DNA of 10,964 nucleotides from Cyanobacteria bacterium UBA11372 (GCA_003486675.1 DNGG01000045.1:1197-12160); one strand, 5' to 3'. Counted from the stretch's first letter, positions 1 to 6,288 are shown. A program made the numbers and translations. Notes: generated by a model from the sequence alone, not told the origin.

Positions 1-15
1 CTGAGTAATCGTAGC

Positions 16-41
16 AGGTTTTACTTTATTAGCAAAAACCT
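16..41. other. Weak inverted repeat downstream of the regulator gene
   Basis: AGGTTTT at 16-22 pairs with AAAACCT at 35-41 across a 12-nt loop. It lies 21 bp past the regulator's stop codon on the minus strand. The stem is short and AT-rich and no clean T tract follows, so it is only a weak terminator candidate. Confidence 0.2.
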
Positions 42-61
42 ATAAAATTTTGTAGCTTTAA

Positions 62-487
62 TTACAATTCAACGGCAATCATCACATCAGAAGATTTAAT
101 CACCACGCAAACTTCCTTTTGGGGACTAACTGCAAACCGCTGTACTGAAGATTTTGTAATCACCGCTACAATTTCCACTCCCGGCGCAATTTCTACAGTC
201 ACTTCTGCATTGATATCACCCAGCACAACCTGTTTTACTTTACCCCAGAGCCTGTTGCGGGCGCTGATACAGAGAAAGTTATGGTTTGATATTTCAACTT
301 CTGGTTTTGTTTCACCCGCATCAGGAAGTTGCTGGGATGCTTGCTGCCACTGCCGATCCAAATGGCGAATAAGTTCCCGCAGTACTTCGGTTTTGGAACG
401 TTGAGACTTTTGGCAATATTCCTCTAAAATTGTTTGTTCCTCTGGGGAGGATTGAAATGTTATCCATCCTTGACTTTTTCTCGGCAT
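62..487 (-). CDS. Ribbon-helix-helix / Mop fusion, putative molybdate-responsive regulator
   Basis: Product of 141 residues. Residues about 7-43 fit a CopG/Arc-type ribbon-helix-helix: a strand (GWITFQSS), a helix (EEQTILEEYCQ), then SQRSKTEVLRELI as the second helix. A polar linker (about 44-72) leads to a Mop/TOBE molybdate-binding domain at 74-141, recognised by ISARNRLWGKV at its start, the NAEV segment and the ending KSSDVMIAVEL. Mop domains bind molybdate or tungstate oxyanions as oligomers. The gene lies head to head with modA, 116 bp away. Inference: it senses cytoplasmic molybdate and controls the mod genes and itself, the role ModE plays elsewhere but with a different DNA-binding fold. 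ModE has a winged helix, which is absent here. No Shine-Dalgarno is visible before the ATG at 487. Alternative: a molybdate storage/buffering protein with an accessory N-terminus. The domain calls are firm; the function is inferred. Confidence 0.85.
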   Translation of the reverse strand: MPRKSQGWITFQSSPEEQTILEEYCQKSQRSKTEVLRELIRHLDRQWQQASQQLPDAGETKPEVEISNHNFLCISARNRLWGKVKQVVLGDINAEVTVEIAPGVEIVAVITKSSVQRFAVSPQKEVCVVIKSSDVMIAVEL

Positions 488-493
488 AGGTAT

Positions 494-547
494 TTACCAA
501 CTAAATTGGTATGGTACTCTAATTTGGTTGGTAACATCATACCAACC
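494..547. promoter_or_regulatory. Candidate operator between the Mop regulator and modA
   Basis: The gap holds four copies of the hexamer TACCAA: 495-500 (+), 506-511 (-), 528-533 (-) and 540-545 (+). They form TACCAA-N5-TTGGTA and TTGGTA-N6-TACCAA. Longer symmetry is present: 494-507 and 521-534 match as an inverted repeat at 13 of 14 positions, and 506-512 pairs perfectly with 539-545. Start-to-start distances of 11, 22 and 12 bp would place all sites on about one helical face, as is usual for cooperative ribbon-helix-helix binding. Caveat: TTACCAA is also the unit of the heptamer repeats common in this window, but here the spacing is not 7-periodic. No convincing -35/-10 pair was found in the gap for either gene. 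Confidence 0.5.
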
Positions 548-603
548 AGGGCGGAGTAAGTAGCGATACCGCTCACAAAGTTTAACTATTTTTTGTAACC
601 AAA

Positions 604-1404
604 ATGACAAAAAAACGCTTTTTTGCTTTTTTAGGCTGGATAGTTACGGCTTTGTTTTTAACCATCGGCATTAAGTTAATAACTACATCGCCTGTAGCGG
701 CACAAAATAACCCGACTTTGCTGGTATCTGCTGCTGCTAGTTTAAAAGAATCCCTGGAAGAAATTGCACCCCTTTATCGACAAGCAAAGCCAAATGTGAC
801 GATTCGATATAACTTCGGCGCATCGGGTGCTTTACAGCAACAAATTGAAAACGGCGCACCGGCAGATATTTTTATTTCTGCTGCTGATAAACAAATGGAT
901 GCATTGCAGCAAAAGAATCTGTTACTACAAGGTACGCGGCGCAATTTGCTAACGAACCGCGTTGTTTTAGTCGTACCGAAAAATTCGACCGGAATTGCCA
1001 ATTTTCGCGGCTTAACGGCGGCTACCGTCAGGAGAATTGCGATTGGCGAACCTCGAACCGTACCCGCCGGACAATATGCTGAAGAAATCTTGAGAAATTT
1101 AGGAATTTTAGAACAAGTCAGACCAAAATTTGTACTAGGTAATAGCGTCCGTAATGTTCTAGCTGCGGTGGAAAGCGGCAATGCAGATGCAGGTGTTGTG
1201 TACGCTACAGATGCCAGATTATCAGATCGGGTAAGAGTGGTAGAAACAGCAGCCCAAAACTTACATTCTCCCGTTGTTTATCCGATGGCGGTGCTGAGTG
1301 CGAGTCGAAATGCGGCGGCGGCGAGAGAATACGCGCAATTTTTGGCAAGCGATCGCCGCCCTCGCAGCATCTTTGAAAAATACGGATTTACTATGGCGCG
1401 TTAG
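604..1404 (+). CDS. modA: Molybdate ABC transporter, periplasmic substrate-binding protein ModA
   Basis: Product of 266 residues, normal for ModA. It captures molybdate (and tungstate) in the periplasm and delivers it to the ModB permease. Residues 1-33 form a signal peptide: K3-K4-R5, a hydrophobic core, and a cleavage site after PVAA. The mature part opens with the ligand-loop motif LLVSAAASLKE (S42-S46), followed by NFGASGALQQQI (70-81, S74 as second oxyanion contact), GAPADIFISAADKQMD, and VESGNADAGVVYATDA with Y200. All are hallmark segments of the family. The gene is first of a rightward set with the cupin gene and modBC, and is divergent from the Mop regulator. No Shine-Dalgarno precedes the ATG, but the signal peptide supports this start. 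Confidence 0.97.
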   Translation: MTKKRFFAFLGWIVTALFLTIGIKLITTSPVAAQNNPTLLVSAAASLKESLEEIAPLYRQAKPNVTIRYNFGASGALQQQIENGAPADIFISAADKQMDALQQKNLLLQGTRRNLLTNRVVLVVPKNSTGIANFRGLTAATVRRIAIGEPRTVPAGQYAEEILRNLGILEQVRPKFVLGNSVRNVLAAVESGNADAGVVYATDARLSDRVRVVETAAQNLHSPVVYPMAVLSASRNAAAAREYAQFLASDRRPRSIFEKYGFTMAR

Positions 1405-1409
1405 AGGTG
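1404..1409 (+). promoter_or_regulatory. Ribosome-binding site that decides the start of the cupin gene
   Basis: GAGGTG lies 9 nt before ATG 1419. An in-frame GTG at 1407 would give a product four residues longer, but it overlaps this Shine-Dalgarno and has none of its own. The ATG at 1419 is therefore preferred. Confidence 0.6.
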
Positions 1410-1418
1410 CAATTATTT

Positions 1419-2063
1419 ATGAAAGGTCAGGATTGGCTGGTAACAGATGACGGAAAATGTCAACCCTGCGAATCGGTTAGAGCCTGGGAATTAATTCGGG
1501 ATAATTATCGATTTTACCGCTTTCTAACCGAGGTGGAAGATGTCTTGAATCAGTTGATAACCAACGAAGAAGATGTCCTGAATCAAGCAATCGATGAAAC
1601 CATTTGCTTACCAGCAATTCGCAAGTTAGTCCGCCAGCTAGTTCTGAATTCATACTGGGTACAAACTCAACATCTAAAACCTGACCCAGAAACCGGAGTT
1701 TCGGTGATGATTTTATACGATGAAATCGGTTATCCCTTAACCGTACAAACGGTAACTTTGTCCCCAGGAAGCGTTTCTCCGATTCACAATCACGGCACTT
1801 GGGGAATCGTGGCAGTGATGAAAGGACAAGAAAAAAATACTTTTTGGCGGCGCACTAATCATCCGGATTTTCCCGATAAAATTGACCGATTCGGAGAAAA
1901 GATTCTAAAAGAAGGAGATATTATTAGTTTCACCCCCGATGCGATTCACAGCATTGAAGCAGTTGGAGATGAACCAACGATTACTTTTAATATTTATGGC
2001 GAGGCGAGTATGTCGAAGCGATTTGAGTTCGATTTGGATAAGGCAACGGCGAAAAATTATTGA
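1419..2063 (+). CDS. Cupin-fold metal-dependent protein, cysteine dioxygenase-like
   Basis: Product of 214 residues counted from ATG 1419. The C-terminal half is a cupin barrel. Motif 1 (SPIHNHGTWGIVAVMKGQE) supplies H123 and H125; motif 2 (GDIISFTPDAIHSIEAV) supplies H177. These are the three-His metal ligands expected in thiol dioxygenases. The Glu of ordinary cupins is absent from motif 1, as in cysteine dioxygenase, and NIYG (Y193) sits where that family has its conserved Tyr. The N-terminal 80 or so residues are helical and contain a short internal repeat (EDVLNQ twice). Likely role: a non-haem iron dioxygenase acting on a thiol, substrate unknown. It starts 14 bp after the modA stop, so it is almost surely cotranscribed with it. 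Its place between modA and modBC suggests, but does not prove, a link to molybdate or sulfur metabolism. Confidence 0.85.
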   Translation: MKGQDWLVTDDGKCQPCESVRAWELIRDNYRFYRFLTEVEDVLNQLITNEEDVLNQAIDETICLPAIRKLVRQLVLNSYWVQTQHLKPDPETGVSVMILYDEIGYPLTVQTVTLSPGSVSPIHNHGTWGIVAVMKGQEKNTFWRRTNHPDFPDKIDRFGEKILKEGDIISFTPDAIHSIEAVGDEPTITFNIYGEASMSKRFEFDLDKATAKNY

Positions 2064-2070
2064 TCGGAAA

Positions 2071-2139
2071 GTTTGTAGTAATGTAGGGTGCGTTAGCAAA
2101 GCGTAACGCACCACCAACACTAAAATCCTTACTACCAAC
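2071..2139. repeat. Nested inverted repeat (cyanobacterial REP-like) between the cupin gene and modBC
   Basis: The inner palindrome GGTGCGTTA (2087-2095) pairs with TAACGCACC (2104-2112) around an 8-nt loop; this is a repeat family often seen in cyanobacterial genomes. An outer pair, 2071-2081 with 2129-2139, matches at 10 of 11 positions. A lone half of the inner palindrome (GTAACGCACC) recurs at 6206-6215. In the transcript this would fold into a stable hairpin between two genes of the mod operon, and could lower modBC expression or stabilise the upstream mRNA. It lacks the T tract of a terminator. Confidence 0.75.
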
Positions 2140-2190
2140 ATAGGCGAGAGATCGGCAAATTAGATAACCATGAGTAAGCGAAATTAAATT

Positions 2191-4143
2191 ATGCAAATGC
2201 CTCTAGATTTGTCCCCGCTGTGGATTTCTTTAAAAACGGCTTCTATAGCTACCTTGCTGACTTTCTTTTTAGGAATAGCCGCCGCTTATTGGATGTGGGG
2301 ATATCGAGGTAAAGGCAAATCTTTAATTGAAGGAATTTTTGTCGCTCCCCTGATTCTACCGCCCACGGTTGTGGGTTTTTTATTGCTGCTGTTGTTTGGT
2401 AAAAATGGCCCTTTTGGACAAATACTAACGCAACTAAATATCAATATTGTTTTTACTTGGTATGCGGCTGCGATCGCGGCTACTGTTGTCGCTTTTCCTT
2501 TGATGTATCGCACGGCATTGGGAGCGTTTGAACAAATTGATGCGACTCTTTTGCGGGCAGCAAAAACTTTAGGTGCTGCTGATGGAACGGTGTTTTGGCG
2601 GATTAGTTTACCTTTAGCTTTACCGGGGCTGGTGGCGGGAAGCATTCTCACTTTTTGTCGTGCTTTGGGCGAATTTGGCGCGACGTTAATGTTAGCGGGG
2701 AATATTCCCGGAGAAACTCAGACTCTGCCAATGGCGATTTATTTCGCAGTAGAAAGTGGGGCGATAAATGAAGCTTGGCTGTGGGTATTAGTAATTTTAG
2801 GAATTACTCTTTCTGCGATTACTGCGGTTAATTTTTGGGTAGATAAGAAAGCAGGGGCGCAGGGGCGCAGGGGCGCAGGTGAGCAGGTGAGTAGGGGAGC
2901 AGAGGAGCAAAATTGTAGGGGCGGGTTTTACCAACAATCTTTGACAGGAGCTAGCAATAAAACTAAACCCGCCCCCATCCAAGGAGCAGAGGAAAAGAAT
3001 CAATTACCAATTACCAATTACCAATTACCAATTACCAATTCTGGATTGTTTGTAGATATTGAAAAGGAACTGAATGATTTTAAATTAAATGTTACTTTTA
3101 ATAGTAGCGATCGCCCGCTAGGATTGCTGGGCGCATCTGGATCGGGGAAAAGCACGATTCTGCGCTGCATTGCGGGGATTGAAACGCCGGATCGAGGGCG
3201 AATTGTGTTAAATGGGCGGGTGTTGTTTGATTCCGCAGCCGGGATTAATTTACCGCCGCGCGATCGCCGGGTTGGTTTCTTGTTTCAGAATTATGCTTTG
3301 TTCCCCCATCTAACCGTGGCAGAAAATATCGCCTTTGGTTTACCCAAGGGAACTTCTAAGCACAAAATCAAGCAGCTAGTAGAAGCGCAACTGGCGAAGG
3401 TACGATTGCAGGGATATAGCGATCGCTATCCGCATCAACTCTCTGGCGGGGAACAACAGCGGGTAGCTTTGGCGCGTACTTTAGCTAGCGAACCAGAAGT
3501 TTTATTATTAGATGAACCGTTTTCCGCACTCGATACTTATTTACGCAGTCAATTGGAAATGCAATTGATTTCTATATTGGATAATTATCCGGGCGTGACG
3601 TTGTTTGTCACCCACAATTTAGAGGAAGCTTATCGGGTGTGCGATAAGTTGCTGATCGTGGATAATGGGATAGCGATCGCATCCGACGCCAAACAAAACA
3701 TTTTTGAGCATCCTCACACATTCCGCGTCGCCCAATTGACTGGATGCAAAAACTTTTCTCGCGCTAAAGTTACCCCATCTGGGCGGGTAGAAGCAATCGA
3801 CTGGGACTGCAAATTGCAAGTTGTTGAACCAATCCCAGAAGCGCTTTCTTACATTGGAATTCGCGCTCACCAATTGACTTTTACCGACGATCCAAACCGG
3901 GAAAATACTTTTCCCTGCTGGTTGGTTCAAACCAGCGAAACCCAACACCGCATGACTTTATATCTCAAGTTGAACTCTTTCCCCAAAAGTGCCGAAGATT
4001 ACCACATCCAAGTCGAAGTTTTTAAAGAAAAATGGGCGACATTAAAAGAATGTCCGTTCCCTTGGCACGTTCAATTACACCCGCTACGATTGTTCTTAAT
4101 GTCAGAATCAACGGCAGCTAATGCGTTAGTTCCAATTAACTAA
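2191..4143 (+). CDS. modBC: Fused molybdate ABC transporter permease-ATPase ModBC
   Basis: Product of 650 residues joining two normally separate subunits. Residues 1-220 are the ModB inner-membrane permease: about five membrane segments and the EAA-type cytoplasmic loop near 114-140 (LLRAAKTLGAADGTVFWRIS) that contacts the ATPase. Residues 288-525 are the ModC ATPase: Walker A GASGSGKST at 314-322, signature LSGGEQQ at 417-423, Walker B VLLLDEP at 437-443, and H-loop H475. The last 125 residues look like a diverged TOBE region (IGIRAHQLTF) without the SARN signature of a Mop domain. The linker 221-284 is encoded by repeat DNA. The protein imports molybdate delivered by ModA using ATP. Fused modBC genes are known in cyanobacteria. 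The start could equally be ATG 2197; no clear Shine-Dalgarno is seen. Confidence 0.96.
   Translation: MQMPLDLSPLWISLKTASIATLLTFFLGIAAAYWMWGYRGKGKSLIEGIFVAPLILPPTVVGFLLLLLFGKNGPFGQILTQLNINIVFTWYAAAIAATVVAFPLMYRTALGAFEQIDATLLRAAKTLGAADGTVFWRISLPLALPGLVAGSILTFCRALGEFGATLMLAGNIPGETQTLPMAIYFAVESGAINEAWLWVLVILGITLSAITAVNFWVDKKAGAQGRRGAGEQVSRGAEEQNCRGGFYQQSLTGASNKTKPAPIQGAEEKNQLPITNYQLPITNSGLFVDIEKELNDFKLNVTFNSSDRPLGLLGASGSGKSTILRCIAGIETPDRGRIVLNGRVLFDSAAGINLPPRDRRVGFLFQNYALFPHLTVAENIAFGLPKGTSKHKIKQLVEAQLAKVRLQGYSDRYPHQLSGGEQQRVALARTLASEPEVLLLDEPFSALDTYLRSQLEMQLISILDNYPGVTLFVTHNLEEAYRVCDKLLIVDNGIAIASDAKQNIFEHPHTFRVAQLTGCKNFSRAKVTPSGRVEAIDWDCKLQVVEPIPEALSYIGIRAHQLTFTDDPNRENTFPCWLVQTSETQHRMTLYLKLNSFPKSAEDYHIQVEVFKEKWATLKECPFPWHVQLHPLRLFLMSESTAANALVPIN
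2851..2910 (+). repeat. G-rich tandem octamer repeat inside modBC
   Basis: Three exact copies of GCAGGGGC (2851-2874) are followed by degenerate GCAGGTGA / GCAGGTGA / GTAGGGGA / GCAGAGGA units up to about 2908. They are read in frame as a Gly/Arg/Ala/Glu/Gln-rich stretch of the ModB-ModC linker (residues 221-240). The 8-nt period is not a multiple of three, so gain or loss of single units would shift the frame. Confidence 0.8.
2918..2975. repeat. Small inverted-repeat element inside modBC
   Basis: GGGGCGGGTTT (2918-2928) and AAACCCGCCCC (2965-2975) are perfect inverted copies bounding a 36-bp centre. The form resembles the small MITE-like repeats with GGGGCGGGTTT ends that lie between genes in many cyanobacteria. 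Here it is read through in frame (about residues 243-262 of ModBC). It is flanked by the G-rich octamers and the heptamer array. Confidence 0.65.
3001..3040 (+). repeat. Heptamer tandem array (CAATTAC x 5.7) inside modBC
   Basis: There are five full copies of CAATTAC plus CAATT. It is translated as QLPITNY repeated (residues 271-284), because three heptamers equal seven codons. The same heptamer family makes up the intergenic arrays elsewhere in the window. Only this orientation lacks stops: the complementary strand reads TAA once every 21 nt in every frame. Confidence 0.95.
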
Positions 4144-4150
4144 GAGCCAG

Positions 4151-4185
4151 GTTCAATTCATGCTTTTTAGAGAATGAACTTTTTT
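4151..4185 (+). terminator. Candidate intrinsic terminator of the mod operon
   Basis: GTTCAATTC (4151-4159) pairs with GAATGAAC (4172-4179) with one bulged A and a 12-nt loop, followed by six T (4180-4185). It begins 8 bp after the modBC stop and lies within the 3' end of the convergent PEP-CTERM gene. The stem is AT-rich, so strength is uncertain. Confidence 0.45.
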
Positions 4186-4848
4186 ACTCACCAAAAAGCT
4201 GAACCCCAAAACAGCGGCTAATGTAATAGCATTTTGTTCCGGTTCTGGCACTGGTTTTGCCTGTGTTATTTCTGTTACTTGTGGTCGTTCAAAAGTCCTT
4301 GCTGTCCAGGTTCCTGTATATCCATTAATTCCCCCCTCAAAAATACTCCAAGAGAATTGACCACCTGTAGGTTCAATATTTAGACCTCCGACATTTGCTG
4401 AAAATATGGGTACACCACAGATAATCTGCCTCGGAAAGTTACTCGGAACGGGACAGGGTATGGGCGGAAATTCACGTACAAGAAAAATCGACGAATTGAT
4501 CGACAACTGCCTAGTTAAAACGTTAAAAGAACGAAAACCAAATTTTTCTATGATGCCAAAAAAGTTCAGGCTAAAATCGCTAACTTCAGAGCTAGATATC
4601 GTGCCATCTCCATTCACATCTTCTCCCGTAAAAGTACCTGAGATGGCGTTATTGCTTGAGCTAAAATCAAAATTTAAACCCCCCCTTCTTGGTTCGGGAG
4701 CTACATTTCCTGGAGAAAACCAAGACTGAAAAAAATAGCCTCCCTGGGTGAATGAAAAAGTTGCTGCTTTTGCTTGGTTAACTTGTAGTAAAACAGCACA
4801 GCTTAGGGCAGTTCCAATTGTTGCTGCTAACTTAGTAACTCTATTCAT
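4153..4848 (-). CDS. Secreted PEP-CTERM-like protein with an EF-hand-type calcium loop
   Basis: Product of 231 residues. Residues 1-28 are a clear signal peptide (NRVTKLAATIG, hydrophobic core, QAKA). The body is rich in Gly, Ser, Asn and Phe, as in cyanobacterial surface or extracellular proteins. It holds the loop DVNGDGTISSSE (77-88), which fits the DxNxDGxxxxxE calcium pattern of EF-hand or dockerin loops. The C-terminus (from 199) has PVPEP, a hydrophobic stretch (ITLAAVLGFSFLV) and the basic KK, matching a PEP-CTERM sorting signal that would be cut by an exosortase; the tail after KK is longer than usual. The start is chosen at 4848 because AAGGAG (4854-4859) sits 5 nt upstream, the signal peptide begins there, and the promoter overlaps the longer reading. 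Function is unknown. The gene converges on modBC and is divergent from the MFS gene. Confidence 0.82.
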   Translation of the reverse strand: MNRVTKLAATIGTALSCAVLLQVNQAKAATFSFTQGGYFFQSWFSPGNVAPEPRRGGLNFDFSSSNNAISGTFTGEDVNGDGTISSSEVSDFSLNFFGIIEKFGFRSFNVLTRQLSINSSIFLVREFPPIPCPVPSNFPRQIICGVPIFSANVGGLNIEPTGGQFSWSIFEGGINGYTGTWTARTFERPQVTEITQAKPVPEPEQNAITLAAVLGFSFLVSKKVHSLKSMN

Positions 4849-4912
4849 CATTTCTCCTTGATTGGTCAGCCTATCAACATTATTCAGTATTTTCCTTGAG
4901 AGGTTTAATCGG

Positions 4913-4941
4913 TATATAAAGAAACAGTAAAGTTTTGACAA
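4913..4941 (-). promoter_or_regulatory. Sigma70-type promoter of the PEP-CTERM gene
   Basis: On the minus strand TTGTCA (4941-4936) is followed after exactly 17 bp by TATATA (4918-4913). Transcription would start near 4906 and leave a leader of about 55 nt before the ATG at 4848. The spacing and both hexamers are near consensus. Confidence 0.55.
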
Positions 4942-4965
4942 ACATATGATAAAGAAGCGTATGTT
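4935..4965 (+). promoter_or_regulatory. Possible promoter of the MFS gene, sharing the -35 region
   Basis: TTGACA (4935-4940) is a perfect -35 hexamer on the plus strand and overlaps the opposing TTGTCA. The best -10 match is TATGTT (4960-4965), 19 bp away, so the pair is weaker than the divergent promoter. A 7-bp inverted repeat, 4940-4946 with 4960-4966, overlaps it and could bind a regulator. Confidence 0.3.
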
Positions 4966-4988
4966 TTTAAGTAAACTTACTGAATTTT

Positions 4989-6167
4989 ATGACAGCAATC
5001 CAAGATACTTCCCAAAGATCCGCTTTAAAATTTGTCATTTTTCTCGGAATTGTCAGCCTTTGCGCCGATATGACCTACGAAGGGGCGCGCAGCATCACGG
5101 GGGCTTATTTAGGGGTTTTGGGAGCGAGCGGGGCTGTAGTGGGGCTGGTAGCTGGCTTAGGGGAATTAATTGGGTATGGGTTGCGTATAGCAATCGGTTA
5201 TCTGAGCGACAAAACTGGTAAATATTGGGCAATTACCACGTTAGGTTTCTTCATCAATACCGCCGTCGTACCGCTTTTAGCATTTGCTGGACGTTGGGAA
5301 ATTGCGGCAGGATTGATGATAGCAGAACGCACAGGTAAAGCGATTCGCACCCCTCCCCGCGATGTCTTGCTTTCCCATGCAGCACTTAGAATTGGACAGG
5401 GTTTTGGTTTTGGATTGCACGAAGCATTGGATCAACTTGGTGCCACAATGGGGCCATTGGCTGTAGCAGCAATGATATTTTTCCAACATGGATATCGGGG
5501 GGGTTTTGCGATTTTGGCAATCCCGGCGGTAGTTGGTTTAATAGTACTTGTAGTGCTGTCGCGAGTTTATCCCAATCCCCATGAATTTGAAACAACCAAG
5601 ATCGAATTAAAAGGGGAAGGACTCCCCCCCATCTATTGGATTTATTTAGGTGCGGTAGCATTAATTGGAGCGGGTTATGCAGATTTTCCCTTGATTGCTT
5701 TCCACTTGCAAAAAAATGCAGCGATCGCTCAAAACCAGATTCCTTTACTGTATGCTTTGGCGATGGGAGTGGATGCGATCGCTGCCCTAATCTGCGGTAA
5801 ACTATTTGACACCAAAGGCATATCTGTGCTAGCGATCGCTGCCTTAATTTCTTCCTTATTTGCTCCTTTAGTCTTCCTCGGCAACTTGCCAATGGCTTTA
5901 CTCGGAATGACATTATGGGGTATCGGCATGGGCGCGCAAGAATCGATTCTGAAAGCAGCAATAGCAGGAATGGTGCCGATAGAAAGAAGAGGTTCTGCTT
6001 TTGGTATTTTTCACACAGGTTATGGCATCGCTTGGTTTTTAGGCAGTGCTTTAATGGGAGTTTTTTACGATTTTGACATTAACTTTGTCATCGTCTTTTC
6101 CATCGCCATGCAACTCGCGGCAATTCCCGTACTGTTCTTAGTAAGCAAAAGAGTTGCTAATGGCTAG
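4989..6167 (+). CDS. Major facilitator superfamily transporter (MJ1317-like)
   Basis: Product of 392 residues with about twelve hydrophobic segments, the usual MFS size and layout. The loop after segment 2 reads GYLSDKTGKYW, a form of the MFS motif A (GxxxDxxGRR). The cytoplasmic stretch ERTGKAIRTPPRDVLLS (R120-D125) is typical of the MJ1317-like MFS subgroup found in archaea, cyanobacteria and other bacteria. The substrate cannot be told from sequence; drug or metabolite export is a guess from the family. No Shine-Dalgarno is visible before the ATG. The last residues (VANG) and the TAG stop are encoded by the first heptamers of the repeat array at 6154, so the native C-terminus has probably been replaced by repeat sequence. 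It is followed by a hydrolase gene in the same direction. Confidence 0.93.
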   Translation: MTAIQDTSQRSALKFVIFLGIVSLCADMTYEGARSITGAYLGVLGASGAVVGLVAGLGELIGYGLRIAIGYLSDKTGKYWAITTLGFFINTAVVPLLAFAGRWEIAAGLMIAERTGKAIRTPPRDVLLSHAALRIGQGFGFGLHEALDQLGATMGPLAVAAMIFFQHGYRGGFAILAIPAVVGLIVLVVLSRVYPNPHEFETTKIELKGEGLPPIYWIYLGAVALIGAGYADFPLIAFHLQKNAAIAQNQIPLLYALAMGVDAIAALICGKLFDTKGISVLAIAALISSLFAPLVFLGNLPMALLGMTLWGIGMGAQESILKAAIAGMVPIERRGSAFGIFHTGYGIAWFLGSALMGVFYDFDINFVIVFSIAMQLAAIPVLFLVSKRVANG

Positions 6168-6285
6168 TTGCTAATGGCTAATGGCTAATGGTAAAAATAC
6201 AATTAGTAACGCACCATCCATCATATTTACTCTACCTGGGTAAGTCCTGACAATTAGCAATTAGCAATTAGCCATTAGCTATTAG
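6154..6285. repeat. Paired inverted heptamer arrays between the MFS and hydrolase genes
   Basis: The left arm 6154-6194 has TTGCTAA/TGGCTAG/TGGCTAA units; the spacer 6195-6250 contains GTAACGCACC, half of the palindrome found at 2087-2112; the right arm 6251-6285 has CAATTAG, CCATTAG and CTATTAG units, opposite in orientation. The MFS stop codon lies in unit two of the left arm. The right arm ends 3 nt before the hydrolase ATG and so occupies the place of its Shine-Dalgarno. Confidence 0.92.
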
Positions 6286-6288
6286 TTT

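Noticed and set aside
581..603. modA -10 element in the TTTAACTATTTT stretch
   Set aside because: No acceptable -35 hexamer at proper spacing; left uncalled.
1407..1418. GTG 1407 as start of the cupin gene
   Set aside because: It overlaps the only good Shine-Dalgarno (1404-1409), which serves ATG 1419.
2797..3003. Leftward open frame antisense to the ModBC linker
   Set aside because: It is produced by the low-complexity repeats on the opposite strand; no start signal or family.
4849..4941. Longer N-terminus of the PEP-CTERM protein starting at 4941
   Set aside because: The added 30 residues precede a complete signal peptide, overlap the promoter hexamers, and have no ribosome-binding site, unlike ATG 4848.
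4946..5221. 91-codon rightward frame overlapping the MFS start
   Set aside because: It is out of frame with the well-supported transporter, arginine-rich and family-less; a shadow reading.
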